Notes: generated by a model from the letters alone, not told the origin. A stretch of DNA of 64,000 bases from Kribbella qitaiheensis (GCF_014217565.1 NZ_CP043661.1:4712001-4776000), one strand, 5' to 3'; counted from the stretch's first letter, positions 34,494 through 42,859 are shown. Numbers and translations are program-made.

Positions 34494-35816
34494 ATGGTTG
34501 CGCAGAGTAGGCGGGCGTTGCGGAAATGGGCGCTGTGGACCCTGACGGTCCCGGCGTTCTGTGTCGTGGTGCTCGTCGACCTGGGCGCACTCGGGTACGG
34601 TGCGAAGGCCTTCGCCGACCTGCCCTCCTGGCGCGGCCTCGACATCGTTTTCACGCTGACCGTTTCGGCGCTGATCTCGGTCGAGGGAGCGCGCCGGGTG
34701 GAGAGCCGGCGCCGCCGCGGTGGGGCTCTGCACAAGGACCTCGCCTCGGCCTGGATGATCGCGGCCGCGTTCGTGCTGCATCCCGCGCTCGCGATCCTGG
34801 TCGCGGTGCTGCTGCGGATCTGGTGGCGGATCCGGGCCGGCAAGTGCATCCCGTATCGCTGGGCTTTCTCCACCGCGGTGCACGTGCTCGCGGTCGGCGC
34901 GGCGCATGCGGTGTTCGTGAACGCGCGGGCCCTGACCGGCGACAACTCGCTCGGCCTCGTCGCCTCGATGGTGGCGGGAGCCGCGGCGTACGTGGTGACC
35001 GACATGCTGCTCTGCGGTCTGGCGATCTCGCTGATCGTGCCGGGCAGCAACCGTCGCGACACCGTCGGGGACAAGGACGACTGGTGCGTCGACGCGACCG
35101 CCGCCACGCTCGGCTGCCTGCTTGCCGCGGCCACCATGGTCAGCCCCTGGTTCGCCTTCATCGCCATCCCGATCACGCTGACGGCCCAGCGGGCCCTGCT
35201 GCTCGGCCAGCTCGAGACCGAGGCCCAGACCGACCCGAAGACGAACCTCGGCCGGGTCGACTGGTGGCGACGCCGGACCGAGGAGATGCTGCGGAGCGCG
35301 CGGACCCAGCGCGAGCCGATGGCGGTGCTGCTGATCGACATCGACCACTTCAAGCAGGTCAACGACCAGCTCGGTCACCTCGTCGGTGACGAGGCGCTGC
35401 GCGCGGTCGCGACGATCCTGCGCAGCGCGATCCGGACCAAGGACGTGATCGGCCGGTTCGGTGGCGAGGAGTTCGTGATCGCCCTGCCGGACGCCGACGT
35501 GGCCGACGCGACCGTCACCGCCGACCGGCTGCGGACCGCCGTCGCGGGGAGTCCGCTGGCCGCGATGTGCGCCGGCGTCCTGGACGATCCGGACCTGGAC
35601 CCGGACACACTGCACCTGACCGTCTCGGTCGGGGTCGCGGTCTACCCGGCCGACGGCGTGACTGTCGACGACCTGCTGCAACGCGCTGACAAGGCCATGT
35701 ACGCCGCCAAGGCCGCCGGGCGCGACCGGGTCCGGCTGGCCGGCGACCTGGTCAGCTCGGATCTACCCCGGTCGCTGTCCGTGAACCTACAGTCGACCCC
35801 TCTGCAGCACCGCTGA
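34494..35816 (+). CDS. Membrane diguanylate cyclase (GGDEF)
   Basis: 440 residues. Six to seven membrane helices occupy residues about 15-230. A GGDEF domain follows at about 245-425 with the active motif GGEEF at 323-327 and DIDHFKQVNDQLGHLVGDEAL (metal/GTP site). GGEEF is catalytically competent, so c-di-GMP synthesis is expected. An RxxD inhibitory site is not evident before the motif. No EAL domain is attached. Start ATG 34494; monocistronic. The membrane region is of the MHYT/MASE-like type but not one I can name. Confidence 0.92.
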   Translation: MVAQSRRALRKWALWTLTVPAFCVVVLVDLGALGYGAKAFADLPSWRGLDIVFTLTVSALISVEGARRVESRRRRGGALHKDLASAWMIAAAFVLHPALAILVAVLLRIWWRIRAGKCIPYRWAFSTAVHVLAVGAAHAVFVNARALTGDNSLGLVASMVAGAAAYVVTDMLLCGLAISLIVPGSNRRDTVGDKDDWCVDATAATLGCLLAAATMVSPWFAFIAIPITLTAQRALLLGQLETEAQTDPKTNLGRVDWWRRRTEEMLRSARTQREPMAVLLIDIDHFKQVNDQLGHLVGDEALRAVATILRSAIRTKDVIGRFGGEEFVIALPDADVADATVTADRLRTAVAGSPLAAMCAGVLDDPDLDPDTLHLTVSVGVAVYPADGVTVDDLLQRADKAMYAAKAAGRDRVRLAGDLVSSDLPRSLSVNLQSTPLQHR

Positions 35817-35898
35817 GGACAAATTCTCAGCGCGAACAGAACCTTCGCTGCCGGGTCCGCGTCCTTCAGTAGAGGAGCGGGTAGCAGACGGAGGATGA

Positions 35899-36432
35899 AT
35901 GCGGCAGTCGTTGGGGCGAGACGAGGACTTCAGCGCGTTTGTCGTCGCCAGGTCCGGGCGTTTGGTGCACCTGGCCCGGATGCTCTGTGGCGACGCCGGT
36001 CTCGCGGAGGATCTGGTGCAGACCGCCCTGGAGAAGGCATACCTTCGGTGGGACCGGATCGAGATGGGCGACCCGTTCGGCTACGTCCGGCAGGCCGTCG
36101 TCAACCAGCATCTGTCCTGGCTCCGGCGGCGGCTCTGGCGCGAGCAGCCCAGCGGCGGCGCGGCCGAGCTCGACCTGGACTTCAACCGGTCCGTCGCCGA
36201 TCCGGCCGACGGGGTCGAACGCAGGCTGGTTCTGCATGCCGCGCTCGGCACGCTGACCCGGCGGGAACGGACCGTGATCGTCCTGCGATACGTCGAAGAC
36301 CTCACCGAGGTCCAGACCGCGGTAGTTCTCGGGGTCGCGGTCGGCACGATCAAGAGCGCACACTCCCGGGCCATGCAGAAGCTGCGGGTGGTCCCAGAGT
36401 TGAGCACGTACTACGTAGGAGGGAAGACATGA
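35899..36432 (+). CDS. SigE-family ECF RNA polymerase sigma factor (copy 1)
   Basis: 177 residues. Region 2 reads FVVARSGRLVHLARMLCGDAGLAEDLVQTALEKAY and region 4 RRERTVIVLRYVEDLTEVQTAVVLGVAVGTIKSAHSRAMQKL. This is the actinobacterial SigE-type ECF group. The stop overlaps the next start as ATGA (36429-36432), so it is coupled with the membrane partner, which should act as anti-sigma. A second, diverged SigE gene with its own partner lies at 39472. Confidence 0.92.
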   Translation: MRQSLGRDEDFSAFVVARSGRLVHLARMLCGDAGLAEDLVQTALEKAYLRWDRIEMGDPFGYVRQAVVNQHLSWLRRRLWREQPSGGAAELDLDFNRSVADPADGVERRLVLHAALGTLTRRERTVIVLRYVEDLTEVQTAVVLGVAVGTIKSAHSRAMQKLRVVPELSTYYVGGKT

Positions 36433-37176
36433 ACGACAACGACCTCCGGGACTTGTTGCAGGCCGACGCGGCCCGAGCCGGCCTCGCTGGACCCGTCCCG
36501 GGTGATCGCCGCCGCGCACCGGCGCCGTACCAGGGGAGTGCTCACCGCCGGGATGGCCTCGCTGGCGGTCGCGGTAATGGTTGGTGGGAGCGTCTCTATG
36601 ATGGCGGGCCTGGGCGGCCGGGAGCCGTTCTCGCCACCCGTCGCCGGTACGCCGACCGTGCCGCCGGTCCTGCACGGCTCGCATTTCGTGTTCCAGAACG
36701 GGCCGCAGGCCGTCGGTACGTTGGCGGCGAACGGTTCGGTCGAGGTCGGCGCGGGTCTGACTTTCCAGACCAGGGGCACGCAGTGGGCGTTGGTGAACCA
36801 TCTGCCTGGTGAAGCGACGTCGTTCGGCTGGCGGGCGACCGTGGGGAACGACAACATCGGCGACGGCACCAAGCCTGGGATCCAGAGCACGGCGTCGCGC
36901 GGGACCATCGTGGTCAGCTCGGTGTTCAGTAGCAAGAAGGTCGCGACGGTGGTCTACACCAGCGGCACGAAGGCCTGGTATGCCAAGGTCGAACGGCTCG
37001 GCGGCATCCCCGGCTGGGTCGGGTCCAATGCGGTGCTGAACGGCGCGATGACCACGAAGACCGTGACGCGGACGCCCGGCCTGACCGGGAACGACGTCGC
37101 GGTCTTCGTCTACGACGCGGCGGGCAAGCTGCTCACGCAGTTCCCGGACAACGCCGAGAACCCGCTGCCGAAGTAA
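36429..37176 (+). pseudogene. Membrane partner (anti-sigma-like) of SigE copy 1 with unknown beta-rich domain, frameshifted
   Basis: From ATG 36429 the protein reads MNDNDLRDLLQADAARA. One extra G in CGAGCCGGCCTCG (near 36480) then moves the frame, after which ASLDPSRVIAAAHRRRTRGV continues. A membrane helix follows (VLTAGMASLAVAVMVGGSVS). The outside domain (about 150 residues, starting FVFQNGPQAVGTLAANGSVE and ending near PDNAENPLPK) is almost identical to the next protein. The cytosolic-TM-extracellular order and coupling to a sigma gene indicate an anti-sigma factor, though no zinc motif is present. The domain family is unknown to me. It could be intact if the G is a base-call error. Confidence 0.7.
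36685..37118 (+). repeat. 434-bp perfect direct repeat, copy A
   Basis: Identical base for base to 37523-37956 (offset 838). It covers most of the extracellular domain of the SigE partner. Sequence on both sides is clearly diverged. Confidence 0.95.
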
Positions 37177-37177
37177 T

Positions 37178-37262
37178 AGCGTGCATTGAGCCAGTCCTTC
37201 GTACGCGCTGGCGTTCACGCGCAACCACACGTTCGTGGCACGGATCCGCTGGCGAAGTGAAG
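37178..37262 (-). pseudogene. Degenerate copy of the SH3-type secreted protein C-terminus
   Basis: The reverse strand reads ATNVWLRVNASAYEGLAQC, matching TTNVWLRVNAGMYVSKAW and its continuation at the end of the gene at 38070-39284. There is a small internal deletion and the last residues are lost. It occupies the same relative place (just after, and facing, a copy of the repeat-domain gene). It is therefore the leftover of a local duplication. Confidence 0.6.
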
Positions 37263-37330
37263 AACCCTTCCCGTTGGTACGGCGTCCTTGGAGATGTAGA
37301 ACCAAGTCGATCCTTGTGGAGGGCAACGAA

Positions 37331-38014
37331 ATGAAGCAGTCGAGAACGTCGGGCCGCGCGGTCCGGTTGACGGTGACCGGAGTCGCGGTCGCCGCGGCAG
37401 CCGGCCTCGCAATCACCGGAGTGGCGGTCGCCGGTACCGACAAGCCGGCCGATGCGGGACTTCCGGCAGCGGTCGGCGTACCGGAGGCCGCCGCGGCACC
37501 AAAAGCTGCGGCTATGAGCAAGTTCGTGTTCCAGAACGGGCCGCAGGCCGTCGGTACGTTGGCGGCGAACGGTTCGGTCGAGGTCGGCGCGGGTCTGACT
37601 TTCCAGACCAGGGGCACGCAGTGGGCGTTGGTGAACCATCTGCCTGGTGAAGCGACGTCGTTCGGCTGGCGGGCGACCGTGGGGAACGACAACATCGGCG
37701 ACGGCACCAAGCCTGGGATCCAGAGCACGGCGTCGCGCGGGACCATCGTGGTCAGCTCGGTGTTCAGTAGCAAGAAGGTCGCGACGGTGGTCTACACCAG
37801 CGGCACGAAGGCCTGGTATGCCAAGGTCGAACGGCTCGGCGGCATCCCCGGCTGGGTCGGGTCCAATGCGGTGCTGAACGGCGCGATGACCACGAAGACC
37901 GTGACGCGGACGCCCGGCCTGACCGGGAACGACGTCGCGGTCTTCGTCTACGACGCCGCGGGCAAGCTGCTGGTGAAGTTCCCGGACAACGCGGAGAACC
38001 CGCTCAAGAAGTAG
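37331..38014 (+). CDS. Secreted or membrane-anchored protein sharing the SigE-partner extracellular domain
   Basis: 227 residues. The N-terminus MKQSRTSGRAVRLTVTGVAV and an Ala-rich hydrophobic stretch (about 11-38) form a signal peptide or anchor. An Ala/Pro linker follows, then the same 150-residue domain as its neighbour (FVFQNGPQAVGTLAANGSVE to PDNAENPLKK). The ATG has GTGGAGGGCAACGAA upstream. The domain is beta-rich by pattern (alternating V/T/G), with no cysteines or catalytic motif that I can identify. It has the same output domain but no sigma-binding part, so it may be a decoy, or the structural version of the SigE partner. It ends at a hairpin shared with the convergent SH3-type gene. 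Confidence 0.8.
   Translation: MKQSRTSGRAVRLTVTGVAVAAAAGLAITGVAVAGTDKPADAGLPAAVGVPEAAAAPKAAAMSKFVFQNGPQAVGTLAANGSVEVGAGLTFQTRGTQWALVNHLPGEATSFGWRATVGNDNIGDGTKPGIQSTASRGTIVVSSVFSSKKVATVVYTSGTKAWYAKVERLGGIPGWVGSNAVLNGAMTTKTVTRTPGLTGNDVAVFVYDAAGKLLVKFPDNAENPLKK
37523..37956 (+). repeat. 434-bp perfect direct repeat, copy B
   Basis: Second copy of the block at 36685-37118. The two reading frames are conserved, so both encode the same domain. Confidence 0.95.
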
Positions 38015-38024
38015 CCGCCCGCTT

Positions 38025-38061
38025 TGCGTCCGAAGTACTGGCGGCCAGTACTTCGGACGCA
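38025..38061. terminator. 17-bp perfect hairpin between convergent genes
   Basis: Arms 38025-38041 and 38045-38061 pair perfectly over 17 bp with a 3-nt loop. It separates the repeat-domain gene from the convergent SH3-type gene. It shares the core cgtccgaag with the hairpin at 27066. Confidence 0.9.
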
Positions 38062-38069
38062 GGCGGTCG

Positions 38070-39284
38070 TCAGCAGGCGCCGAAGGAGCCGGCGTTGATC
38101 CAGGCCTTCGAGACGTACATGCCGGCGTTCACGCGCAGCCATACGTTGGTGGTGCCCTGCGAGCCGGCCACGCTCTGGCCGGTGGTCTGGCACTCGACGG
38201 TCACCTGCGCGGACTTGCCGGCCATCCCGACTACGGCGCCGCTCGAACTCGAGGTGCTGCGGAGGTTGAGGTAGCCGGACGAGATCGAGACCGTCCCGCG
38301 ACCACCGGTGCCGGTCCACAGATAGGTCGCATCCACGAAGCCGTTGTCGCCGAGTGCCAGCGCGTCCCAGAACACGCCGTCGGCCAGGTCGATACCGGCC
38401 GGGTTGGCGACGGTCCGGCCGAACTGGTCCTTACCGCCGTTGTAGCCACTCTGGTACGCCGCCTGCGCCTCCGGCTTGCCCTGCGGCAGGTCCTTCCACA
38501 TCTCCCGGGTCGCGCTGGGGTTCCAGTAGTCGTCCTTGGTGTTCCACGGACCGACGTCCCAGACCGGCTCGAACGCACACCGGCTGCCGCTGGTGGTGCA
38601 GACCTTGACGGTGTAGGTGCCGGAGCCGTTGCTGGCCAGTCCTCGCCGCGACGGCAGAGCGACGAAGTGGTCGCGGCTGGCGATCACGTGCCCGTTGGCC
38701 GTAGTACCGCCGACCAGGCCTTCCCTGGTGGCGTAGACGCGCGATTTCAGCGCCGCGGCCTGGAGGGTCATCTTGCCGGCCTCGACCGTGTTGGTGGGCT
38801 GGACGCTGACGTTGCTCACCCAGGGCTTGGCGCCCTTCGGCGGGGCCAGCACGATGATCCTGAGCTGGACCTGGTCACTGGCGGCAGGCAACGCGGTCGG
38901 CGTACCCGAGGCAGCCGGAGTCCATTCGGACCACTGGTTCTTGACGAGAGCTCGTACGTCGACTTCGGCGGTCGAGCTGTCCGGAGTACCGGCCTGGTAG
39001 CCGACGACGACGGCCGACGTGGCGGCGCCGAAGTGGACCGGAGCCAGGTTGGCGATGCCGGAGCGCTGCCGGATTTCGACGGACCCCATCGTGGCCGCGC
39101 CGTCGCCGAGGATGATCCGGCTGCCGTCGACCGTGACGTTGGTGGAGCCTTCGACCGGCTGGGCGACGACGCTGACGGGGGACGACCCGGCGGCGAAGCC
39201 GGGGCTGATCGAGGCGGCCAACGGGATGGCGGCGAGGGCGGCCGCGAGACAGAGTGCGGCCTTCGGTTTACGGGTGATAGGCAT
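38070..39284 (-). CDS. Secreted protein with C-terminal SH3-like domain
   Basis: 404 residues from ATG 39284. The signal peptide ends near SPGFAAG (about 29). The middle region has a galactose-binding-like pattern (VEIRQRSGIANLAPVHFG). Next is a conserved actinobacterial block with WDVGPWNTKDDYWNP, MWKDLPQGKPEAQAAY and AGIDLADGVFWDAL. The C-terminus is a bacterial SH3 domain (YLNLRSTSSSSGAVVGM, TTNVWLRVNAG) that probably binds the cell wall. Two cysteine pairs may form disulfides. Function is unknown. It is divergent from SigE copy 2 and convergent with the repeat-domain gene. A GC hairpin (39319-39335) lies in its leader. Confidence 0.82.
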   Translation of the reverse strand: MPITRKPKAALCLAAALAAIPLAASISPGFAAGSSPVSVVAQPVEGSTNVTVDGSRIILGDGAATMGSVEIRQRSGIANLAPVHFGAATSAVVVGYQAGTPDSSTAEVDVRALVKNQWSEWTPAASGTPTALPAASDQVQLRIIVLAPPKGAKPWVSNVSVQPTNTVEAGKMTLQAAALKSRVYATREGLVGGTTANGHVIASRDHFVALPSRRGLASNGSGTYTVKVCTTSGSRCAFEPVWDVGPWNTKDDYWNPSATREMWKDLPQGKPEAQAAYQSGYNGGKDQFGRTVANPAGIDLADGVFWDALALGDNGFVDATYLWTGTGGRGTVSISSGYLNLRSTSSSSGAVVGMAGKSAQVTVECQTTGQSVAGSQGTTNVWLRVNAGMYVSKAWINAGSFGAC

Positions 39285-39471
39285 GGGCGGAACCTCCGGG
39301 GCGGTGAAGGGACTGCTACCGGGCGCAACGCCCGGCCCACCTAATGTGACAAACATTCGGTAGGTCTGTATAGCTCGTGAATAAATTTCTTCCAACTAGT
39401 TCGTGCACAGACAGAACCGAAGTGGTGACCCAGCGGGTTTGGACCGGTGTGACAGAGGCAGAGGAGAACCG

Positions 39472-39990
39472 ATGACCCGGACCGCGGACGCCGACTTCGA
39501 GCGATTCGTGCAGGCCCAGTCGACCCCGTTGCTCCGCTTCGCGGAGATGCTCTGCGGCGACCGGCACACGGCCGAGGATCTCGTCCAGCAGGCGCTGATG
39601 CGGTCCTATCCGAAATGGCATCGGCTGGACGGTGATCCACTCCGGTTCGTACGCCGGGTGCTGGTGAACCGGTTCCTCTCGCAGGCTCGCCGGCGCTGGT
39701 CCAACGAAGTACCGAGTGACCCGGTCGAGAACGACTGGGACCAGCGGTCCGTCGCGGACTTCGCCGGTGAGGTGCAGACCCGGGAGGCCGTGCTGTCCGC
39801 ACTGGCCGGCCTGACCGTCCGGGAACGGGCAGTGGTCGCACTGCGGTACTCGCAGGATCTCTCCGAGGCAGAGACCGCCGAGTTGCTCGGCATGGCCACC
39901 GGGACGGTGAAGAGCACCGCGTCCCGGGCCCTGGCCAAGCTGCGTCTGGCACCCGACTTGATCGAAACCACTGTTGGAGGAAACGCATGA
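39472..39990 (+). CDS. SigE-family ECF RNA polymerase sigma factor (copy 2)
   Basis: 172 residues. Region 2: FVQAQSTPLLRFAEMLCGDRHTAEDLVQQALMRSY. Region 4: VRERAVVALRYSQDLSEAETAELLGMATGTVKSTASRALAKL. ATG 39472 has GAGGAGA seven bases upstream. The stop overlaps the partner gene as ATGA (39987-39990). It is the same family as the gene at 35899 but well diverged, so the two are old paralogs with probably different promoters. A divergent SH3-type secreted protein gene shares the 187-bp control region. Confidence 0.92.
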   Translation: MTRTADADFERFVQAQSTPLLRFAEMLCGDRHTAEDLVQQALMRSYPKWHRLDGDPLRFVRRVLVNRFLSQARRRWSNEVPSDPVENDWDQRSVADFAGEVQTREAVLSALAGLTVRERAVVALRYSQDLSEAETAELLGMATGTVKSTASRALAKLRLAPDLIETTVGGNA

Positions 39991-41006
39991 GTGACGACTC
40001 CCGGGTGCGGAGCGCCCTCGAATACGACCTGGATCCCTACCAGCCGGACCCGGCCGACCTGATGCGGCGCGGCCGCCGGCTGGCCTGGCTCCGCCGAGGA
40101 CTGGCCGCGGCAGGCGTGACTGCTCTCGCCGGCACTGTCGCAACGGTGTCCGCCGCGGTCGGCGGACCTGTCGACGTACGGAACCTGCTCGCGGGTGGCA
40201 GCAAGCCGCCGGTCGAGCTGCCGGGCAAGGTCGACACGACCTGCCTGCCGTCGGTGAAGGCGCCGGACAAGGTCAAGGTGGACGCGAGCGTCAAGGTCAC
40301 CGTGACCGTGCCGCACCCGAGCAAGCCGACGCTGCCGACCGGTAAGCCGTCGCTGCCGCCCAAGCCGCACCTGCCGGGCAAGCCCACGCTGCCGACCTCG
40401 ACGCCGTCGCTGCCGGGCAAGCCCACGCTGCCGCCGGTCCCGACGACGAAGCCGACCGGTACGCCGTCGCTGCCGGGGAAGCCGCACCTCCCGACCATGC
40501 CGACCGGTACGCCGTCGCTGCCCAGCACGCCGCACCTGCCCGGCAAGCCCACGCTGCCGCCGGTCCCGACGACGAAGCCGTCACTGCCGCACCTGCCCAG
40601 CACTCCTGGCAAGCCTGGCAAGCCGACCCTGCCGCCGGTGCCGACCACTAGGCCGTCGCTCCCGGGGAAGCCGTCACTGCCGCCGGTCCCGACCGCCACG
40701 CCGTCACTGCCCGAACTGCCGCCGTGCGTGAGCGACGAGCTGCCGCAGGTCCCGACCGGTACACCGACCCTGCCTGGCAAGCCGACGCTGCCGCCGGTGC
40801 CGACCACTAAGCCGTCACTGCCTGGTAAGCCGACCCTGCCCGGTAAGCCGACGCTGCCGACCGCGGTGCCGTCGCTGCCTGGCAAGCACGGTGTGCCGCA
40901 GCTTCCGACCGTCCCGCCGACCGGCAAGCCCACGTGGCCGACCACCACGCCGAGCCTGCCCAACCTGCCCACGCAGCCGCCCACCGCGCTGCCTTCACAC
41001 CGGTAG
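39987..41006 (+). CDS. Membrane partner of SigE copy 2 with a proline/threonine-rich wall-spanning domain
   Basis: 339 residues. Residues 1-38 are cytosolic (MSDDSRVRSALEYDLDPYQP). One helix lies at about 40-58 (LAAAGVTALAGTVATVSAAV). About 240 residues of outside sequence follow, built from units such as LPGKPTLPPVPTTKPSLP. The repeat resembles wall-spanning Pro-rich stalks. Two lone cysteines (in TTCLPSVK and LPPCVSDEL) could form a disulfide or sense oxidation. Coupling to sigma indicates an anti-sigma factor with a stretched envelope sensor. No HxxxCxxC zinc motif is present. The coding DNA is itself repetitive and may vary in length between strains. Confidence 0.82.
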   Translation: MSDDSRVRSALEYDLDPYQPDPADLMRRGRRLAWLRRGLAAAGVTALAGTVATVSAAVGGPVDVRNLLAGGSKPPVELPGKVDTTCLPSVKAPDKVKVDASVKVTVTVPHPSKPTLPTGKPSLPPKPHLPGKPTLPTSTPSLPGKPTLPPVPTTKPTGTPSLPGKPHLPTMPTGTPSLPSTPHLPGKPTLPPVPTTKPSLPHLPSTPGKPGKPTLPPVPTTRPSLPGKPSLPPVPTATPSLPELPPCVSDELPQVPTGTPTLPGKPTLPPVPTTKPSLPGKPTLPGKPTLPTAVPSLPGKHGVPQLPTVPPTGKPTWPTTTPSLPNLPTQPPTALPSHR

Positions 41007-41016
41007 AACCCCTCCT

Positions 41017-41529
41017 CTATTCGCCGGTGCCGCCGTCGGCCAGCTCGCGGGCAATGTCGAGCTGGCCGACGTGCCGGGCATATTCCTGCAGGACATGAAA
41101 CAGAACCCAGTTCAGCGTCGGTGCCTTCTCTTCGGCGCTGAACCTTCCGCCGGCGGCGGCGTGCTCGGCCAGGTCGTCAGCAGCCTCGACAACCTGGCGG
41201 GACCGTTCGCCGCCGGCCCGCAGTTGCGTCAGCAAGCTGTCGGGAGTGTCGTCATCCTCCAGTCGCCAAGGTTCGTCCTCGACGCCGCCGGAATCGCCCC
41301 AAGGTCGCTCGAACGGCTCGGCCGCGAATCCCCAGCGGATCCATCGCCGTTCGATGTGGACAAGGTGTTTCACCAGTTCCAGCGGTGACCAGCCCGACGG
41401 CAGCCGGCTGGCCCGTAGGTCGGTCTCGCTCAGCCCGGCCAGCTTGCGTTCGACGGTCTGCCGGTAGAAATCCAGCCAGGCCAGGTGCAGCTCGCGGGTG
41501 TCGCCGAGCTGGTTGTCCGGGAGCTCCAT
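41017..41529 (-). CDS. DinB/DUF664-superfamily protein
   Basis: 170 residues forming the four-helix DinB bundle: LAWLDFYRQTVERKLAGLSE, LPSGWSPLELVKHLVHIERRW and LNWVLFHVLQEYARHVGQLDIARE. The metal triad histidines are visible in LVKHLVH and YARHVGQ. Members include mycothiol-dependent transferases and metal-dependent hydrolases, and most have no known substrate. The ATG shares one base with the stop of the MmyB-type regulator (TGATG), so they form an operon. Confidence 0.85.
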   Translation of the reverse strand: MELPDNQLGDTRELHLAWLDFYRQTVERKLAGLSETDLRASRLPSGWSPLELVKHLVHIERRWIRWGFAAEPFERPWGDSGGVEDEPWRLEDDDTPDSLLTQLRAGGERSRQVVEAADDLAEHAAAGGRFSAEEKAPTLNWVLFHVLQEYARHVGQLDIARELADGGTGE

Positions 41530-42323
41530 CAGAACTCCCGGAGGAGTTCGGCGGTGGCGTCGTCGGCCGGGAAGAACTGCTCGATCATCAATTCCGACAC
41601 GGTGACGTCGACCGGCGTACCGAAGGTCGCGATCGTGCTCAGTAGCGACAATTCGTGCTCTCCGTGCCGTACTTTCATCGGTATGACGACCTCGGCCGGT
41701 CCTGGCTGATCCGCTCGCGTTTCGGCGTCGGAGTACCCGAGCAGTTCGTCGTACAGGTCCTGGAGCTCGGGGTCCGCGGTACTGATGATCTGGCGTTGCA
41801 AGCTGGTCAGCACGTTGGCGCGGATCTCGGCGAGGTTGGTGATGCGTCGCGCGAGGCCGTCGGGGTGCAGTGTCAGCCGGAGTACGTTGATAGGTGCCGT
41901 GAGCAACTCCGGCGCGACACCCTCGGTGAACAGGGCGATTCCGGCGTTCGCCTCGACGAGGTTCCACCAGCGATCCACCACCATCGCCGGGTACGGCTCG
42001 TGGGCCTTCAGCAGCCGACGCAGCGCCGACCGGACCGCGAGCATGGCCGGCGAGTGCAGCGAGGTCTCGGTGTAGATCGGGGCGAACCCGCCGGCCAGCA
42101 GCAACTGGTTGCGATCCCGCAGCGGTACGTCGAGATGCTCGGCGAGACGCAGCACCATCTCGCGGCTCGGCTTCGACCGGCCGGTCTCGACGAAACTCAC
42201 GTGCCGGGTCGACACCTCCACCTGGTTGGCCAGCTCGAGCTGGCTGAGCCGGCGGCGCTCGCGCCAGCCGCGGAGCAGTTCGCCGACCGGGCGCTGGAAG
42301 GTGTCCTCGACTGTCGCGGTCAT
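41529..42323 (-). CDS. XRE-family regulator with MmyB-like ligand-binding domain (copy 2)
   Basis: 264 residues. HTH: LSQLELANQVEVSTRHVSFVETGRSKPSREMVLRLAEHL. Ligand domain: PLRDRNQLLLAGGFAPIYTE, EPYPAMVVDRWWNLVEAN, APINVLRLTLHPDG, ELSLLSTIATFGTPVDVTVSE. The start is ATG 42323; the long open frame further upstream is antisense to the SnoaL gene. It is clearly paralogous to the regulator at 10902, with the same divergent SnoaL-like partner (117 bp gap). A DinB gene follows in the operon. Confidence 0.9.
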   Translation of the reverse strand: MTATVEDTFQRPVGELLRGWRERRRLSQLELANQVEVSTRHVSFVETGRSKPSREMVLRLAEHLDVPLRDRNQLLLAGGFAPIYTETSLHSPAMLAVRSALRRLLKAHEPYPAMVVDRWWNLVEANAGIALFTEGVAPELLTAPINVLRLTLHPDGLARRITNLAEIRANVLTSLQRQIISTADPELQDLYDELLGYSDAETRADQPGPAEVVIPMKVRHGEHELSLLSTIATFGTPVDVTVSELMIEQFFPADDATAELLREF

Positions 42324-42440
42324 ACCCCAGACCGTAACCGCCGAGGTGATCACCGCCATTACCTCCGACGTCATCGACCGGATCCGGGGTCCGGCGGCAG
42401 AGTTCTGGTCATCAACCGAACGGATCCCCAAGGAGTCACC

Positions 42441-42806
42441 ATGACCAGCACCGCCGCCCTCGCCGAGCAGTACTTCGCAATGTGGAACGAGGACGACACC
42501 GACGTCCGGGCCGGCATCGTCGCGAACCTGTGGGTGGACGAGGCGATGTACGTCGACCCGAGCTTCGACGTCACCGGCCACGACGACCTGACCAAGATGG
42601 TCGAGACGGCCCACCAGATGTTCCCCGGCTACCGCTTCACGCAGACCGGCACCATCGACGAGCACCACAACCGCCTCCGCTGGACCTGGGAACTCGCCCA
42701 GCCCGGCCACCCCGCGGTCGCCGGCGGCACCGACCTCGTCACCATCGCCCCCAACGGCAAGATCCTGGAAGTCGTCGGCTTCCACGACTTCGCCCCCTCC
42801 CACTGA
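42441..42806 (+). CDS. SnoaL/NTF2-like protein (copy 2)
   Basis: 121 residues, SnoaL-like fold: LAEQYFAMWNEDDTDVRAGI, WVDEAMYVDPSFDVTGHDDLTKMVET, MFPGYRFTQTGTIDEHHNRLRWTWEL and ILEVVGFHDFAPS. ATG 42441 follows AAGGAG at good spacing. It is divergent from the MmyB-like regulator, mirroring the first module. A hairpin follows. Sequence identity with copy 1 is low by eye, so the pairing rather than the enzyme is conserved. Confidence 0.85.
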   Translation: MTSTAALAEQYFAMWNEDDTDVRAGIVANLWVDEAMYVDPSFDVTGHDDLTKMVETAHQMFPGYRFTQTGTIDEHHNRLRWTWELAQPGHPAVAGGTDLVTIAPNGKILEVVGFHDFAPSH

Positions 42807-42829
42807 ACCACCAACACCACAAGGCCCTC

Positions 42830-42859
42830 TGCGCCGACAGTCCCCCGACTGCCGGCGCA
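42830..42859 (+). terminator. Hairpin terminator after the SnoaL-like gene
   Basis: Arms TGCGCCGaCAGTC / GACTGcCGGCGCA with one mismatch and a CCCC loop. Confidence 0.82.
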
